From contig NZ_BBKT01000037.1 in NCBI RefSeq assembly GCF_000747665.1, forward strand, positions 1 through 61,516: 61,516 bases of DNA, read 5' to 3'. The notes under the pieces were generated by a model that was not told the origin of the DNA, searched no databases, and saw only the letters and a list, made by a program, of their open reading frames with translations. Shown in pieces: positions 48,227-57,447 of the stretch. The stretch comes from Thermoanaerobacterium saccharolyticum. Lineage in GTDB: Bacteria > Bacillota > Thermoanaerobacteria > Thermoanaerobacterales > Thermoanaerobacteraceae. The position numbers and the translations under genes were made by a program. The first letter of the stretch is position 1, and each line of letters begins with the position of its first letter.

Positions 48227-49609
48227 ATGAAGAATTATACTCCAAAAGAAATTGTCGATGCTCTTGATAAATATATAGTTGGTCAAGACATGGCAAAAAG
48301 ATCTGTAGCTGTAGCACTTAGAAACAGATACCGCAGAAATTTACTGCCAGACGAATTAAAAGACGAAATAACGCCTAAAAATATTTTGATGATTGGACCT
48401 ACAGGTGTAGGAAAGACGGAAATAGCACGAAGGATTGCAAAGCTTATTGAAGCTCCTTTTGTTAAAGTTGAGGCTACTAAGTTTACAGAAGTTGGTTATG
48501 TTGGACGAGATGTAGAGTCGATGATACGAGATCTGCTTGAGTCAGCCATTCGGATGGTTAAACAGGAGAAAATGCAAAATGTCATGTTAAGGGCAAAAGA
48601 ACTTGCAGAAGAGAGAATATTAGATTACTTGATAAATGGCAGGAAAAGCAAAAGACAGAAAAATCCCTTTGAGTTTTTGTTTAATGCACAAGGCGATGAG
48701 GATACCCACGATGATGATGGGCAAGAAATAAGAATGCAAAAAGAGCAATTAAGAGAAAAAATAAGAAGCGGAGAATTAAACGATAGGATAATTGAGATTG
48801 AGATAACAGATTCTTCTTTACCAATTTTAGAAATGTATTCAAATATAGGTGCGGAAGAAATGAACATCAATTTACAGGATATGTTTGCAGATATTTTACC
48901 TAAAAAGAAGAAGTATAAAAAAGTACCCATAGGGGAAGCAAAGAAAATTTTAGAGGCTGAAGAAGCTCAAAATTTGATTGATATGGATGAGGTTATTGAT
49001 GAAGCCATTAGGAGAACGGAACAAGATGGCATAATCTTTATAGATGAAATTGATAAAATTGCTGGAAGCGGATACACTAATGGTCCAGATGTATCTAGAG
49101 AAGGAGTTCAAAGAGATATATTACCTATAGTGGAAGGCAGCACAGTTATGACAAAATACGGTCCTGTTAAAACAGATTATATTCTTTTTATAGCTGCAGG
49201 TGCTTTTAATGTGTCTAAGGTGAGCGATTTAATTCCTGAGTTACAAGGGAGATTTCCTGTAAGAGTGGAGCTTAAATCTCTGACTAAAGAAGATTTCATA
49301 AAGATTTTGAAGGAGCCTAAAAATGCACTGACAAAGCAGTATGCAGCATTACTGAGCACAGAAGGGATAGTAGTTGAATACACAGATGATGGAATAGATA
49401 GGATTGCAGAAATTGCTTATATAATAAATCAACAATCTGAAGACATAGGTGCAAGGCGGTTACATACGGTAATGGAGAAGCTTTTTGAAAAGCTATCGTT
49501 TGAAGCTCCTGACATAACTGGTGGCAAAGTGATTATCGATAAGAATTATATCGATGAACAGCTAAAAGATAATTTAAACAAATTTGATGTTAATAAATAC
49601 ATACTTTAA
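48227..49609 (+). CDS. hslU: ATP-dependent protease ATPase subunit HslU (ClpY)
   Basis: HslU unfolds substrates and feeds them to HslV. The 460-aa AAA+ protein starts [21 protein letters not shown], has Walker [14 protein letters not shown], the pore motif [10 protein letters not shown], an inserted I-domain at about residues 115-235, Walker [13 protein letters not shown] and sensor 2 [17 protein letters not shown] at 48227 follows AAGGAGGG, 13 bases after hslV. Confidence 0.97.
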   Translation: MKNYTPKEIVDALDKYIVGQDMAKRSVAVALRNRYRRNLLPDELKDEITPKNILMIGPTGVGKTEIARRIAKLIEAPFVKVEATKFTEVGYVGRDVESMIRDLLESAIRMVKQEKMQNVMLRAKELAEERILDYLINGRKSKRQKNPFEFLFNAQGDEDTHDDDGQEIRMQKEQLREKIRSGELNDRIIEIEITDSSLPILEMYSNIGAEEMNINLQDMFADILPKKKKYKKVPIGEAKKILEAEEAQNLIDMDEVIDEAIRRTEQDGIIFIDEIDKIAGSGYTNGPDVSREGVQRDILPIVEGSTVMTKYGPVKTDYILFIAAGAFNVSKVSDLIPELQGRFPVRVELKSLTKEDFIKILKEPKNALTKQYAALLSTEGIVVEYTDDGIDRIAEIAYIINQQSEDIGARRLHTVMEKLFEKLSFEAPDITGGKVIIDKNYIDEQLKDNLNKFDVNKYIL

Positions 49610-49622
49610 GAGGAGGATAATA

Positions 49623-50381
49623 ATGGGGATACTATTAGAGAAAATTAGAAAAGTAAATAAGGTACTTCAAAAAACAGGTGTTCATCCAGTTGATTTTAAT
49701 GAATTATCTGAGATACTGAAGGATGTCATCAACTGCGATGTTTTTATAGTAAGCAGAAGAGGCAAGCTTTTAGGGAAAAATATAGAAAAATTTGCAGGAA
49801 ATATAGATGAATCGATAGTCAAAAGTATGCAGCTTTCAGAGGATTTTAATGATGAGCTTTTAAAGATAGCAGAAACATCTGTAAATCTAACTGTCGAAAG
49901 TAAAGCCATGCTTGTAAAAAAGGATGATGTTTTTGAGACCATAGTTCCTGTTTTCGGTGGTGGAAATCGACTTGGTACCCTAATGCTTTTGAGAGTAGGA
50001 GATAAATTCACTGATGATGATATTATTTTAGCTGAATACGGTGCTACAGTTATAGGATTGGAAATACTGAGATCTAAGAATTATGAAATGGAGGAAGATG
50101 AAAGAAAACGTACAGTAGTACAGATGGCTTTGGCAACATTATCATATTCAGAGTTAGAAGCTGTGATTCACATATTTGAAGAATTAGATGGAAACGAAGG
50201 TTTGCTTGTGGCCAGCAAGATAGCAGATAAAGTCGGCATAACAAGGTCTGTAATTGTTAATGCTTTGAGAAAATTTGAAAGTGCTGGTGTTATTGAGTCT
50301 AGATCGTTAGGAATGAAAGGAACTCACATAAAGATTTTGAATGATAAACTTATAGATGAGCTTAAAAAGTTAAAACGATGA
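49623..50381 (+). CDS. codY: GTP- and branched-chain-amino-acid-sensing regulator CodY
   Basis: CodY represses stationary-phase and nitrogen genes when GTP and isoleucine, leucine or valine are plentiful. The 252-aa protein starts [18 protein letters not shown], has the N-terminal GAF domain to about residue 155 and a C-terminal winged HTH ([20 protein letters not shown]). The ATG at 49623 follows AGAGGAGG; an earlier in-frame ATG at 49584 lies inside hslU. It is followed by a terminator and then the flagellar operon, which CodY controls in some Gram-positive bacteria. Confidence 0.96.
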   Translation: MGILLEKIRKVNKVLQKTGVHPVDFNELSEILKDVINCDVFIVSRRGKLLGKNIEKFAGNIDESIVKSMQLSEDFNDELLKIAETSVNLTVESKAMLVKKDDVFETIVPVFGGGNRLGTLMLLRVGDKFTDDDIILAEYGATVIGLEILRSKNYEMEEDERKRTVVQMALATLSYSELEAVIHIFEELDGNEGLLVASKIADKVGITRSVIVNALRKFESAGVIESRSLGMKGTHIKILNDKLIDELKKLKR

Positions 50382-50385
50382 TGCG

Positions 50386-50418
50386 AAAAAAGTCCTAAAT
50401 AAATTTAGGACTTTTTTC
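50386..50418 (+). terminator. Terminator after codY
   Basis: AAGTCCTAAAT (50390-50400) pairs perfectly with ATTTAGGACTT (50403-50413), flanked by A and T tracts. It separates codY from the flagellar operon. Confidence 0.93.
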
Positions 50419-50441
50419 TTATGGTCTTTAAAATCATCCAG

Positions 50442-50450
50442 TGCTATAAT
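50442..50450 (+). promoter_or_regulatory. Possible extended -10 promoter of the flagellar operon
   Basis: TGCTATAAT (TGn plus consensus -10) lies about 155 bases before flgB, just after the codY terminator; no clear -35 box. A GTCGAATA at 50572-50579, nearer to flgB, faintly resembles a sigma-D -10 box (GCCGATAT), but no TAAA box fits. The stretch between holds nothing else I can name. Confidence 0.35.
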
Positions 50451-50604
50451 ATATTTTGACAAAATTTGATAAATACTGACATATATTTCTTTACTTACTC
50501 ATAATACAGCTTTTATGCCAAAATAATCAATTTAATTGAATATTTTTTGAAGGAAAATGCAATTTTGTGTCGAATAATAGTATTATTGAAATGGAGGAAT
50601 AAAA

Positions 50605-51015
50605 ATGCTGGGAATCAATTTTAATACAGTAGATCTTATGAGTAAAGCCTTAGATGCTTCAGAGCTTAGAAATGAAGTCATATCGAATAATATCGCCAAT
50701 GTGGACACCCCAGGTTTTAAAAGATCTGATGTAAATTTTGAAAGCATTTTAATTGATGCTATAAATTCCAATAAATTAGCTGGTTTTGTTACTGATAAAA
50801 ATCATATACCAATTAATTCGACATCGATAGACAATATTAAGCCGCAAATTATTCAGGATAATAGTACATCTATGAGATTAGATGGCAATAATGTTGATAT
50901 TGACGTAGAAATGTCGAATTTAGCAAAAAATCAACTTTATTATAATGCGTTGGCTCAAAGAGTCAGTGGTGAATTGAATTCTCTGCTTACAGCAATAAAA
51001 GATGGAGGTAATTAA
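50605..51015 (+). CDS. flgB: Flagellar basal-body rod protein FlgB
   Basis: FlgB forms the proximal rod. The 136-aa protein has the rod signature SNNIANVDTPGFKRSDVNFE and a C-terminal helix (DVEMSNLAKNQLYYNALAQRV) used in rod assembly. ATG at 50605 follows ATGGAGGAA. It is the first gene of the operon and precedes flgC by 2 bases. Confidence 0.96.
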   Translation: MLGINFNTVDLMSKALDASELRNEVISNNIANVDTPGFKRSDVNFESILIDAINSNKLAGFVTDKNHIPINSTSIDNIKPQIIQDNSTSMRLDGNNVDIDVEMSNLAKNQLYYNALAQRVSGELNSLLTAIKDGGN

Positions 51016-51017
51016 CT

Positions 51018-51467
51018 GTGGGATTTTTAAATTCTATTGATATAAGTGCTACAGGTCTTACGGCTGAAAGGCTTAGAATGGATGTTATTTCTCAAAACAT
51101 TGCAAATGTAGATACTACAAGGACGTCTAATGGTGGGCCTTACAGAAGAAAGCTTGTAGTTTTGAAAGAAATTGACAACCAAAATAGCTTTAGCGATATG
51201 CTGGATGCAGCAAGAAATTCATCAGCGGTTGGAAATGGTGTTGAAGTCGTATCTATCGAGGATGATAACAAGACGCCTTTTAATCGCGTGTATGATCCAG
51301 GCAATCCTGATGCAGATAGCACTGGATACGTTAATTATCCTAATGTAAACATCGTTTCTGAAATGGTTGATATGATCTCTGCCACAAGGGCATATGAAGC
51401 AAATGTGACTGCGGTTAATTCAACTAAATCGATGATAGAAAAAGCATTAGAAATTGGAAAGGCTTAG
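51018..51467 (+). CDS. flgC: Flagellar basal-body rod protein FlgC
   Basis: FlgC is a proximal rod subunit. The 149-aa protein shows the N-terminal ISATGLTAERLRMDVISQNIANVDT and the C-terminal VNIVSEMVDMISATRAYEANV blocks. It starts with GTG at 51018 behind GATGGAGG at the end of flgB. Confidence 0.96.
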   Translation: MGFLNSIDISATGLTAERLRMDVISQNIANVDTTRTSNGGPYRRKLVVLKEIDNQNSFSDMLDAARNSSAVGNGVEVVSIEDDNKTPFNRVYDPGNPDADSTGYVNYPNVNIVSEMVDMISATRAYEANVTAVNSTKSMIEKALEIGKA

Positions 51468-51477
51468 GTGATTGATT

Positions 51478-51762
51478 ATGATAAATCCTATTTCACAGAT
51501 AAGTGCGATTAACAGTGTTGGTACTTCAAATACTACAAGCAATACTTCCTTTGGAGATATTTTAAAAACTGCTATTTCAGATGTGAACAATTTGCAACTT
51601 AAAGCACAGCAAGATGATCAAATGTTAGTTACAGGTGATATCAATGATATACATAATGTGATGATTGATGCTACAAAAGCCGATATAGCATTGGAACTTA
51701 CCATTCAGATTAAAAATAAGATACTTGATGCGTACCAGGAGATAATGAGAATGCCGGTTTAA
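51478..51762 (+). CDS. fliE: Flagellar hook-basal body protein FliE
   Basis: FliE joins the MS ring to the rod. The 94-aa protein has the usual low-complexity N-terminus and the conserved C-terminal half with DINDIHNVMIDATKADIALEL and AYQEIMRMPV. The ATG at 51478 follows TTAGGTG; a TTG at 51472 is also in frame. Confidence 0.95.
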   Translation: MINPISQISAINSVGTSNTTSNTSFGDILKTAISDVNNLQLKAQQDDQMLVTGDINDIHNVMIDATKADIALELTIQIKNKILDAYQEIMRMPV

Positions 51763-51786
51763 AATGCTTTGAGATGAGGTGAATTA

Positions 51787-53295
51787 ATGCCCGTTTTTAT
51801 AAATAACATACGTGAGCAGATAGACAATTTTTGGAATAAGTTTGATAAAAAGCAAAAAATCCAAATAGGTATTATTGCATTATTACTAATAGGAAGCATT
51901 GCATTACTTCTGTATATTTTAAATAAGCCCAATTACGAAGTTTTGTATTCTGGTTTAAGTACAAAAGATGCAGGTACTGTAGTTGACAAATTGAAAAATG
52001 AATTGAAAATACCATATAAAATTGAAGGAGACGGCAGTACAATATTGGTGCCTGCTCAGTACAAAAATGAGGCGAGAATGCAACTCGCAACAGAAGGAAT
52101 ACCACAAGATGGTTTTAGCTTTAGCGACGCGATGAATAATTCATTAGCTACTACGGATCAAGAGAGAAGAGAGAAGTACGTATATTTTGTTCAGAATGAA
52201 ATACAGGATACGTTGAAGACAATAGATGGGGTACAAGATGCAAAAGTAAATATAGTCGTACCAGATCAGAGTAATTTTGTGCTGTCTAATAATGACAATT
52301 CTTCGACAGCAGCAGTCATGTTGCAGTTAAAGCCTGGAGTTACATTGACAAATCAGCAGATAAACGGGATAACAAACTTTGTATCAAAAAGCGTTCAAGG
52401 ATTAAGTCCTGACAAAGTTACGATCATTGATGGAAATGGTAAAGTGCTGGTAGCTCAAAATGATAGTTCACTTGATGGGGCAAGTTCGCAGTATGCCCTT
52501 CAAATGAAGGTTCAAAACGATCTGCAAAATAATATTCAATCGCTTTTAGAGCAAGTTTTTGGGCCAGGAAATGTTATAGTTAGAGCTAATGTAAGTTTAA
52601 ATTTCGACAAACAGGTGCAAGACAAAGTGGAATGGCAGCCAGTAATTGACAATAATGGAATCATAAGAAGTACACAAACTATAAAAGAGATTGCTAATGG
52701 TTCCAGCAATGGAGCACCAGCTGGCACTGCTACGAACAATCCACCAGGCAGCACAACATACACTACTCAAAATAATGGCAATTCAAGTTATAGCAAGACT
52801 GATACTACTATAAATTATGAGATAAATCAGATAAAGACGACATTGACTTCAGCACAAGGTAAGATACAAAATATATCTTTAAGCGTAGTGGTAAACAGCA
52901 GTAATTTGACTCCAGCCATGAAACAGCAACTTACAGATCTTGTTTCAAATGCCGCTGGAGGGAAAAATGTATCTGTTTCGGTTATGGGGATAAAATTTAA
53001 CAACGATTTATTGAATCAAATGAAAAACAATGGAAAACAATCATTCCCATACGTATGGCTTATTTTGTTAGGTGCTTTGGTTTTAGCTGGAGGTGTCTTC
53101 TATGCTATGAAAAAGAGAAGCAAACTAGCTGTACCTTCTGCGAAATCAGAAGAAGCTATATCTATGGTTGAACCTTTGGAAGATATAGAAGTACATGATG
53201 AAAGAGATGAAAAGAAAAAGCAAATCGAGAAATTCATTAAGCAAAAACCAGACATAGTAGCTCAATTGATACGTACTTGGCTAAATGAAGAATAG
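51787..53295 (+). CDS. fliF: Flagellar MS-ring protein FliF
   Basis: FliF builds the MS ring in the membrane, the base of the motor and export gate. The 502-aa protein has two membrane helices (about residues 27-45 and 420-440) around a periplasm-side region with YEVLYSGLSTKDAGTVVDKL and PYKIEGDGSTILVPA, a low-complexity Ser/Asn/Gly stretch near residue 300-340, and a C-terminal tail (VAQLIRTWLNE) that binds FliG. ATG at 51787 follows TGAGGTG. Confidence 0.96.
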   Translation: MPVFINNIREQIDNFWNKFDKKQKIQIGIIALLLIGSIALLLYILNKPNYEVLYSGLSTKDAGTVVDKLKNELKIPYKIEGDGSTILVPAQYKNEARMQLATEGIPQDGFSFSDAMNNSLATTDQERREKYVYFVQNEIQDTLKTIDGVQDAKVNIVVPDQSNFVLSNNDNSSTAAVMLQLKPGVTLTNQQINGITNFVSKSVQGLSPDKVTIIDGNGKVLVAQNDSSLDGASSQYALQMKVQNDLQNNIQSLLEQVFGPGNVIVRANVSLNFDKQVQDKVEWQPVIDNNGIIRSTQTIKEIANGSSNGAPAGTATNNPPGSTTYTTQNNGNSSYSKTDTTINYEINQIKTTLTSAQGKIQNISLSVVVNSSNLTPAMKQQLTDLVSNAAGGKNVSVSVMGIKFNNDLLNQMKNNGKQSFPYVWLILLGALVLAGGVFYAMKKRSKLAVPSAKSEEAISMVEPLEDIEVHDERDEKKKQIEKFIKQKPDIVAQLIRTWLNEE

Positions 53296-53300
53296 AATGG

Positions 53301-54323
53301 ATGGTGATGTCTACATTGGCAAAAAGTACATTATCAGGCAAACAAAAAAGTGCAATGCTTTTGATAGCCTTAGGACCTTCGACAGCAGCACAAATTTACA
53401 AGCATTTAAAAGAAGAAGAAATAGAGCAATTGACATTGGAAATAGCTAATATAAGAAATATATCTCCTGAGGAGAAGGACAAAATACTGGACGATTTTTA
53501 TAATATGTGTATTGCACAAGAGTACATAATTGAAGGCGGTATCGATTATGCAAAAGAAATTTTAGAAAAAGCTCTTGGTTCTCAGCAAGCTTTAGAGATA
53601 ATAAACAAGCTTACGTCTACACTTAAAGTACGGCCTTTTGACTTCGTAAGGCGGGCAGATCCATCTCAAATATTGAGCTTTATTCAAAACGAACATCCTC
53701 AAACGATAGCGATGATATTATCGTATTTAAAGCCACAACAAGCAGGTGTTATATTGTCATCGCTGCCTGAAGATATCCAGTCGGATGTGGCAATGAGAAT
53801 TGCAAAAATGGAAGCCACATCGCCAGAGATTGTTAAAGAGGTTGAACGCATATTGGAAAAGAAACTATCTTCTTTGGTGACTCAAGATTACACATCTACA
53901 GGCGGTATACAGACGATCGTAGATATTTTAAATGCAGTCGATAGATCCACAGAGAAGAATATCATTGATACACTGGAGACAAAAGATATAGAGCTTGTAG
54001 AAGAAATAAAGAAACGCATGTTTGTATTTGAAGATATTATAACGCTGGATAATCGTTCAATACAAAGGGTTTTAAGAGAAGTAGACAATCACGATATTGC
54101 TCTTGCGCTTAAAGGTTCTAATGAAGAAGTGCAAAGAGTTATTTACAGCAACATGTCAAAGAGGTTGGCTGATATGATTAAAGAAGACATTCAATACATG
54201 GGTCCTGTAAGATTAAAAGATGTTGAAGAAGCACAACAAAAAGTTGTCAATATTATAAGAAGGTTAGAGGAAGCAGGCGAGATAGTCATATCGAGAGGTG
54301 GAGGTGATGAAATAATTGTATAG
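53301..54323 (+). CDS. fliG: Flagellar motor switch protein FliG
   Basis: FliG is the rotor protein that meets the stator. The 340-aa protein has the three FliG domains: N-terminal (LSGKQKSAMLLIALGPS), middle with the EHPQTIA motif (FIQNEHPQTIAMILSYL), and C-terminal with charged torque residues (FVFEDIITLDNRSIQRVLREV). The exact start is uncertain: ATG 53301, GTG 53304 and ATG 53307 are consecutive and none has a clean ribosome binding site. Confidence 0.95.
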   Translation: MVMSTLAKSTLSGKQKSAMLLIALGPSTAAQIYKHLKEEEIEQLTLEIANIRNISPEEKDKILDDFYNMCIAQEYIIEGGIDYAKEILEKALGSQQALEIINKLTSTLKVRPFDFVRRADPSQILSFIQNEHPQTIAMILSYLKPQQAGVILSSLPEDIQSDVAMRIAKMEATSPEIVKEVERILEKKLSSLVTQDYTSTGGIQTIVDILNAVDRSTEKNIIDTLETKDIELVEEIKKRMFVFEDIITLDNRSIQRVLREVDNHDIALALKGSNEEVQRVIYSNMSKRLADMIKEDIQYMGPVRLKDVEEAQQKVVNIIRRLEEAGEIVISRGGGDEIIV

Positions 54324-55083
54324 AATACTAAAAAATGAGGATTGTGTAAATTCATCTCCTGTGATTATTGATAAGCCTCATGTGGAAAAAGTGAAAGAGC
54401 TTACTAATGATAAGCTTAATGTTGATGAGTCTTTTAAATATCTGGAATTTAAAAAGAGACTCGAGAAGATAAGCATTATCCAGAGTGAAATTATTAAAAC
54501 TGCTAAAGACGAGGCAGAAAATCTTATAAAGAAAGCAAAAGAAATAGCTGAAGGGATAAAGGAAAATGCCAAGAAAGATGGGTACAAAGAGGGATATGAA
54601 AGAGGTTATGTTGATGGTTTGAATAAAGGGCTTGAAGATGGTAAAAGCCAAACTTACGGATTATTAGCTGAGGCAAGAGAGATTAAAGAAATGATTGTAG
54701 ATGAAAAGCGAAATCTTCATAAGGAGACTGAAAGTGACATTGTTTCAACTGTAATTTACTGTGTAAAGAAAATAATTGATCTTAATATCGAAGAGAATAA
54801 AGATTTAGTGATTAATCTTGTTAAAAAAGGCTTAGAAAACTATGAAGCATCTAATGTCGTGACTATTAGAGTTAGTGACGAAGATTATGAGTTTTTAACT
54901 AAAAATAAAGGCAAGTTATTGAAAAGTTTGAAATTTATTGATGACGTAAATATTGTAAGGGATATTTCTCTCGATAAGTATGATTGCATTGTACAGACGC
55001 CGTCTGGGATGATCGATTCTGGATTAAAAACCCAAATAGAAAGCATTAAAGAAGCTTTAAAAGGTGTTTTAAATGAACAATAG
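54316..55083 (+). CDS. fliH: Flagellar assembly protein FliH
   Basis: FliH regulates the export ATPase FliI. The 255-aa protein has a long central helix (AKDEAENLIKKAKEIAEGIKE) with the GYKEGYERGYVDGLNKGLEDG repeats of GxxxG type typical of FliH, and a C-terminal globular part. It starts with TTG at 54316 behind GGAGGTGATG, overlapping the fliG end, and overlaps fliI by 11 bases. Confidence 0.92.
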   Translation: MYRILKNEDCVNSSPVIIDKPHVEKVKELTNDKLNVDESFKYLEFKKRLEKISIIQSEIIKTAKDEAENLIKKAKEIAEGIKENAKKDGYKEGYERGYVDGLNKGLEDGKSQTYGLLAEAREIKEMIVDEKRNLHKETESDIVSTVIYCVKKIIDLNIEENKDLVINLVKKGLENYEASNVVTIRVSDEDYEFLTKNKGKLLKSLKFIDDVNIVRDISLDKYDCIVQTPSGMIDSGLKTQIESIKEALKGVLNEQ

Positions 55084-56389
55084 TAGTTTTTTTGATAGGT
55101 GCAATGCTATATTGCAAGACAGAAATTTTATTAAGTATTATGGCAAGGTAAGTCAAGTTGTTGGCTTAACAATTGAAAGCGTAGGCCCTATATCTAATAT
55201 TGGCGATGTCTGCGAAATAAGATCAATAAATGGCACTACTGTCTATGCAGAAGTAATGGGATTCAAAGATGATAAAGTCTATTTGATGCCTTTAGGAGAT
55301 ATGGATGGCATAGGTCCAGGCAATAGCGTTGTATCTACAGGGCAAAAACTAAAAATTGGAGTAGGGGAAGAATTGCTGGGAAGAGTTATCGATGCCTTAG
55401 GCAATCCGATTGATGGAAAAGGTGCGATAAAATGCAAAAAATTAGTCAGTACAAACAATACACCTCCAAATCCGATTGAAAGAAAGAGAATAAGTGAAGT
55501 GATGACTTTAGGCATAAAAGCCATAGATGGTTTGCTTACTTGTGGTAAAGGTCAGAGAATAGGAATCTTTGCAGGCAGTGGTGTCGGGAAAAGCACTTTA
55601 CTTGGAATGATAGCCAGAAATGCAAAATCTGATATTAACGTGATTGCACTAATAGGCGAAAGAGGAAGGGAAGTTAATGAATTTATTGAGAAGGACTTAG
55701 GAGAAGATGGGTTAAAAAGATCTATATTGGTGGTGTCTACGTCTGATACTCCTGCATTGATGAGAGTCAAGGGAGCTATGGTGGCTACGTCTATTGCAGA
55801 ATATTTCAGGGATCAGGGTTTAGACGTCTTACTTATGATGGATTCTGTCACAAGGTTTGCGATGGCTCAGAGAGAGATTGGATTATCAATAGGCGAGGCA
55901 CCTGTTTCAAGAGGTTATACTCCGTCAGTTTTTTCTGTTCTTCCAAAGCTATTAGAAAGAGCCGGTTCTTCAAAACATGGTTCAATAACGGCTTTGTACA
56001 CGGTTTTAGTAGATGGTGACGATCTAAATGAGCCAATAACAGACGCAGTAAGAGGTATATTGGATGGGCATATTGTTTTATCGCGAAAGCTGGCAAATAA
56101 AGGTCAATATCCGGCCATAGATGTTTTATCAAGCATAAGTAGAGTTATGAATGATATTGTCACTGATGAACATAAAAATTTATCGCTGCGGTTTAAAAAC
56201 ATATTGTCTGTTTATGAAGAATCTGAAGATTTAATAAATATTGGTGCTTATGCTAGAGGCAGCAACCCTAAAATAGATGAAGCTATACTGCTTCATGATG
56301 ACATGATAAATTACATAAAACAGGCGACGGATGAAAAATATGACTTTGACGACGAAATAAATATGCTAAAAAATATATTGAACAGGTGA
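55073..56389 (+). CDS. fliI: Flagellum-specific ATP synthase FliI
   Basis: FliI is the hexameric ATPase of flagellar type III export. The 438-aa protein has Walker A FAGSGVGKSTLLG, GERGREVNEFI, Walker B LLMMDSVTRFAMAQREIGL and the PSVFSVLPKLLERAG block. ATG at 55073 lies in the end of fliH with an AAAGGTG ribosome binding site. Confidence 0.97.
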   Translation: MNNSSFFDRCNAILQDRNFIKYYGKVSQVVGLTIESVGPISNIGDVCEIRSINGTTVYAEVMGFKDDKVYLMPLGDMDGIGPGNSVVSTGQKLKIGVGEELLGRVIDALGNPIDGKGAIKCKKLVSTNNTPPNPIERKRISEVMTLGIKAIDGLLTCGKGQRIGIFAGSGVGKSTLLGMIARNAKSDINVIALIGERGREVNEFIEKDLGEDGLKRSILVVSTSDTPALMRVKGAMVATSIAEYFRDQGLDVLLMMDSVTRFAMAQREIGLSIGEAPVSRGYTPSVFSVLPKLLERAGSSKHGSITALYTVLVDGDDLNEPITDAVRGILDGHIVLSRKLANKGQYPAIDVLSSISRVMNDIVTDEHKNLSLRFKNILSVYEESEDLINIGAYARGSNPKIDEAILLHDDMINYIKQATDEKYDFDDEINMLKNILNR

Positions 56390-56393
56390 TAAT

Positions 56394-56847
56394 GTGAAAA
56401 AATTTAGGTACGCTTTGGAAACAGTTTTAAATATAAAGGAACAAAAGCAAAAGATGGAAAAAGAAAAAATGGCAATATTGATTTCAAAATACGAAGTTCA
56501 AAAAAAGCAAATTAGTTGAAATTTTAAATAGAATAGAAAAAACAATAAAAGAAAATGAAAAGAATAAGGCATTAGGTACTTCAGCAATGAATTTAAGACA
56601 ATTTAATTTGTACATAGAATCTCTTTACGAAAAATACAATCAGCAAAAAGCCATTCTAAAAGAAATAGAAGAAGAAATCGAAAAAGAGAGGCATAATCTG
56701 ATGGAAGTTAGCAAAGAAAAAGAAGCCTTGGAAAGCCTGAAAGAAAAGAAATATGAAGAATACAAATATCAAACGGTGATAGAACAAAATTTAATGATCG
56801 ATGAACAGATATCGTACAAAACAGCCAGGTCTACTTTAGGAGGTTAA
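56394..56847 (+). CDS. fliJ: Flagellar export chaperone FliJ, with apparent frameshift
   Basis: FliJ is a coiled-coil protein that couples FliI to the export gate. From GTG at 56394 (behind AGGTGAT) the sequence KKFRYALETVLNIKEQKQKMEK matches the FliJ N-terminus. The frame breaks at the seven-A run 56500-56506; removing one A gives 150 aa, nearly all heptad-rich helix, the normal length. The stop overlaps the next start (TAATG). It is the only break in a run as short as seven. Confidence 0.88.
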
Positions 56848-57432
56848 TGATGGAAAAAGAAGAATCCATAAACGGAAGAAGGCCATTGCGACTATTTATA
56901 ATTGTATTAATTTCATTATTTGTAGTTTTATTAGTCGGTTTGTTATTTTATTTTAATATTGGTGGAGTTAGCAATCATACATTAAAGATTTTAAGCAATG
57001 TGCCTGTGTTAAAAGGTTTAATTCAAGTCAAACCTGCGACTAATTACGCAGATGAAATAAAAAAAATTAAATGAAGAGCTTAGCATAAAGCAAAAAGAGT
57101 TGCAAAGCGTTCAATCTGCCTTAAGTGATAAAGAAAAAAATATCGAAGATTTACAGTCGCAGCTTCAAAAACAGCAAGATGAGATAAATAGCTTAAAAAC
57201 GCAGTCAAACACAAAAAAAAGTGATTTAAAGACTTTAGCTACATATTATGAAAGCATGGATCCTGCGAATGCTGCTAACATATTGAACCAAATAACGGAC
57301 AATAATGTTTTAATAGGCATTTTAAGCAATATGAATAAAGATAACGCATCTAAGATACTTGAACAGTTGGATCCTAAAAAAGCGGCTGATATAACGAAGA
57401 TACTTTATGCAAGTGCTTCCAATTCTCAATAG
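56847..57432 (+). CDS. MotE/MgtE-N-like flagellar operon protein, with apparent frameshift
   Basis: The protein has one N-terminal membrane helix (about residues 14-38), a coiled coil (about 70-120) and a C-terminal domain (YYESMDPANAANILNQITD; ILEQLDPKKAADITKIL) resembling the MgtE N-terminal domain. This layout matches MotE-type chaperones that sit between fliJ and fliK in many bacteria and act on the stator or motor. The frame breaks at the eight-A run 57059-57066; removing one A gives 194 aa. ATG 56847 or 56850 follows TTAGGAGG. The exact role in Clostridia is not established. Confidence 0.8.
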
Positions 57433-57447
57433 AGAGGAGATGATAGA

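Noticed and set aside
50419..50604. Riboswitch (such as c-di-GMP) in the flagellar operon leader
   Set aside because: I could not find the conserved core of any known class or a terminator-antiterminator pair; only promoter-like boxes are present.
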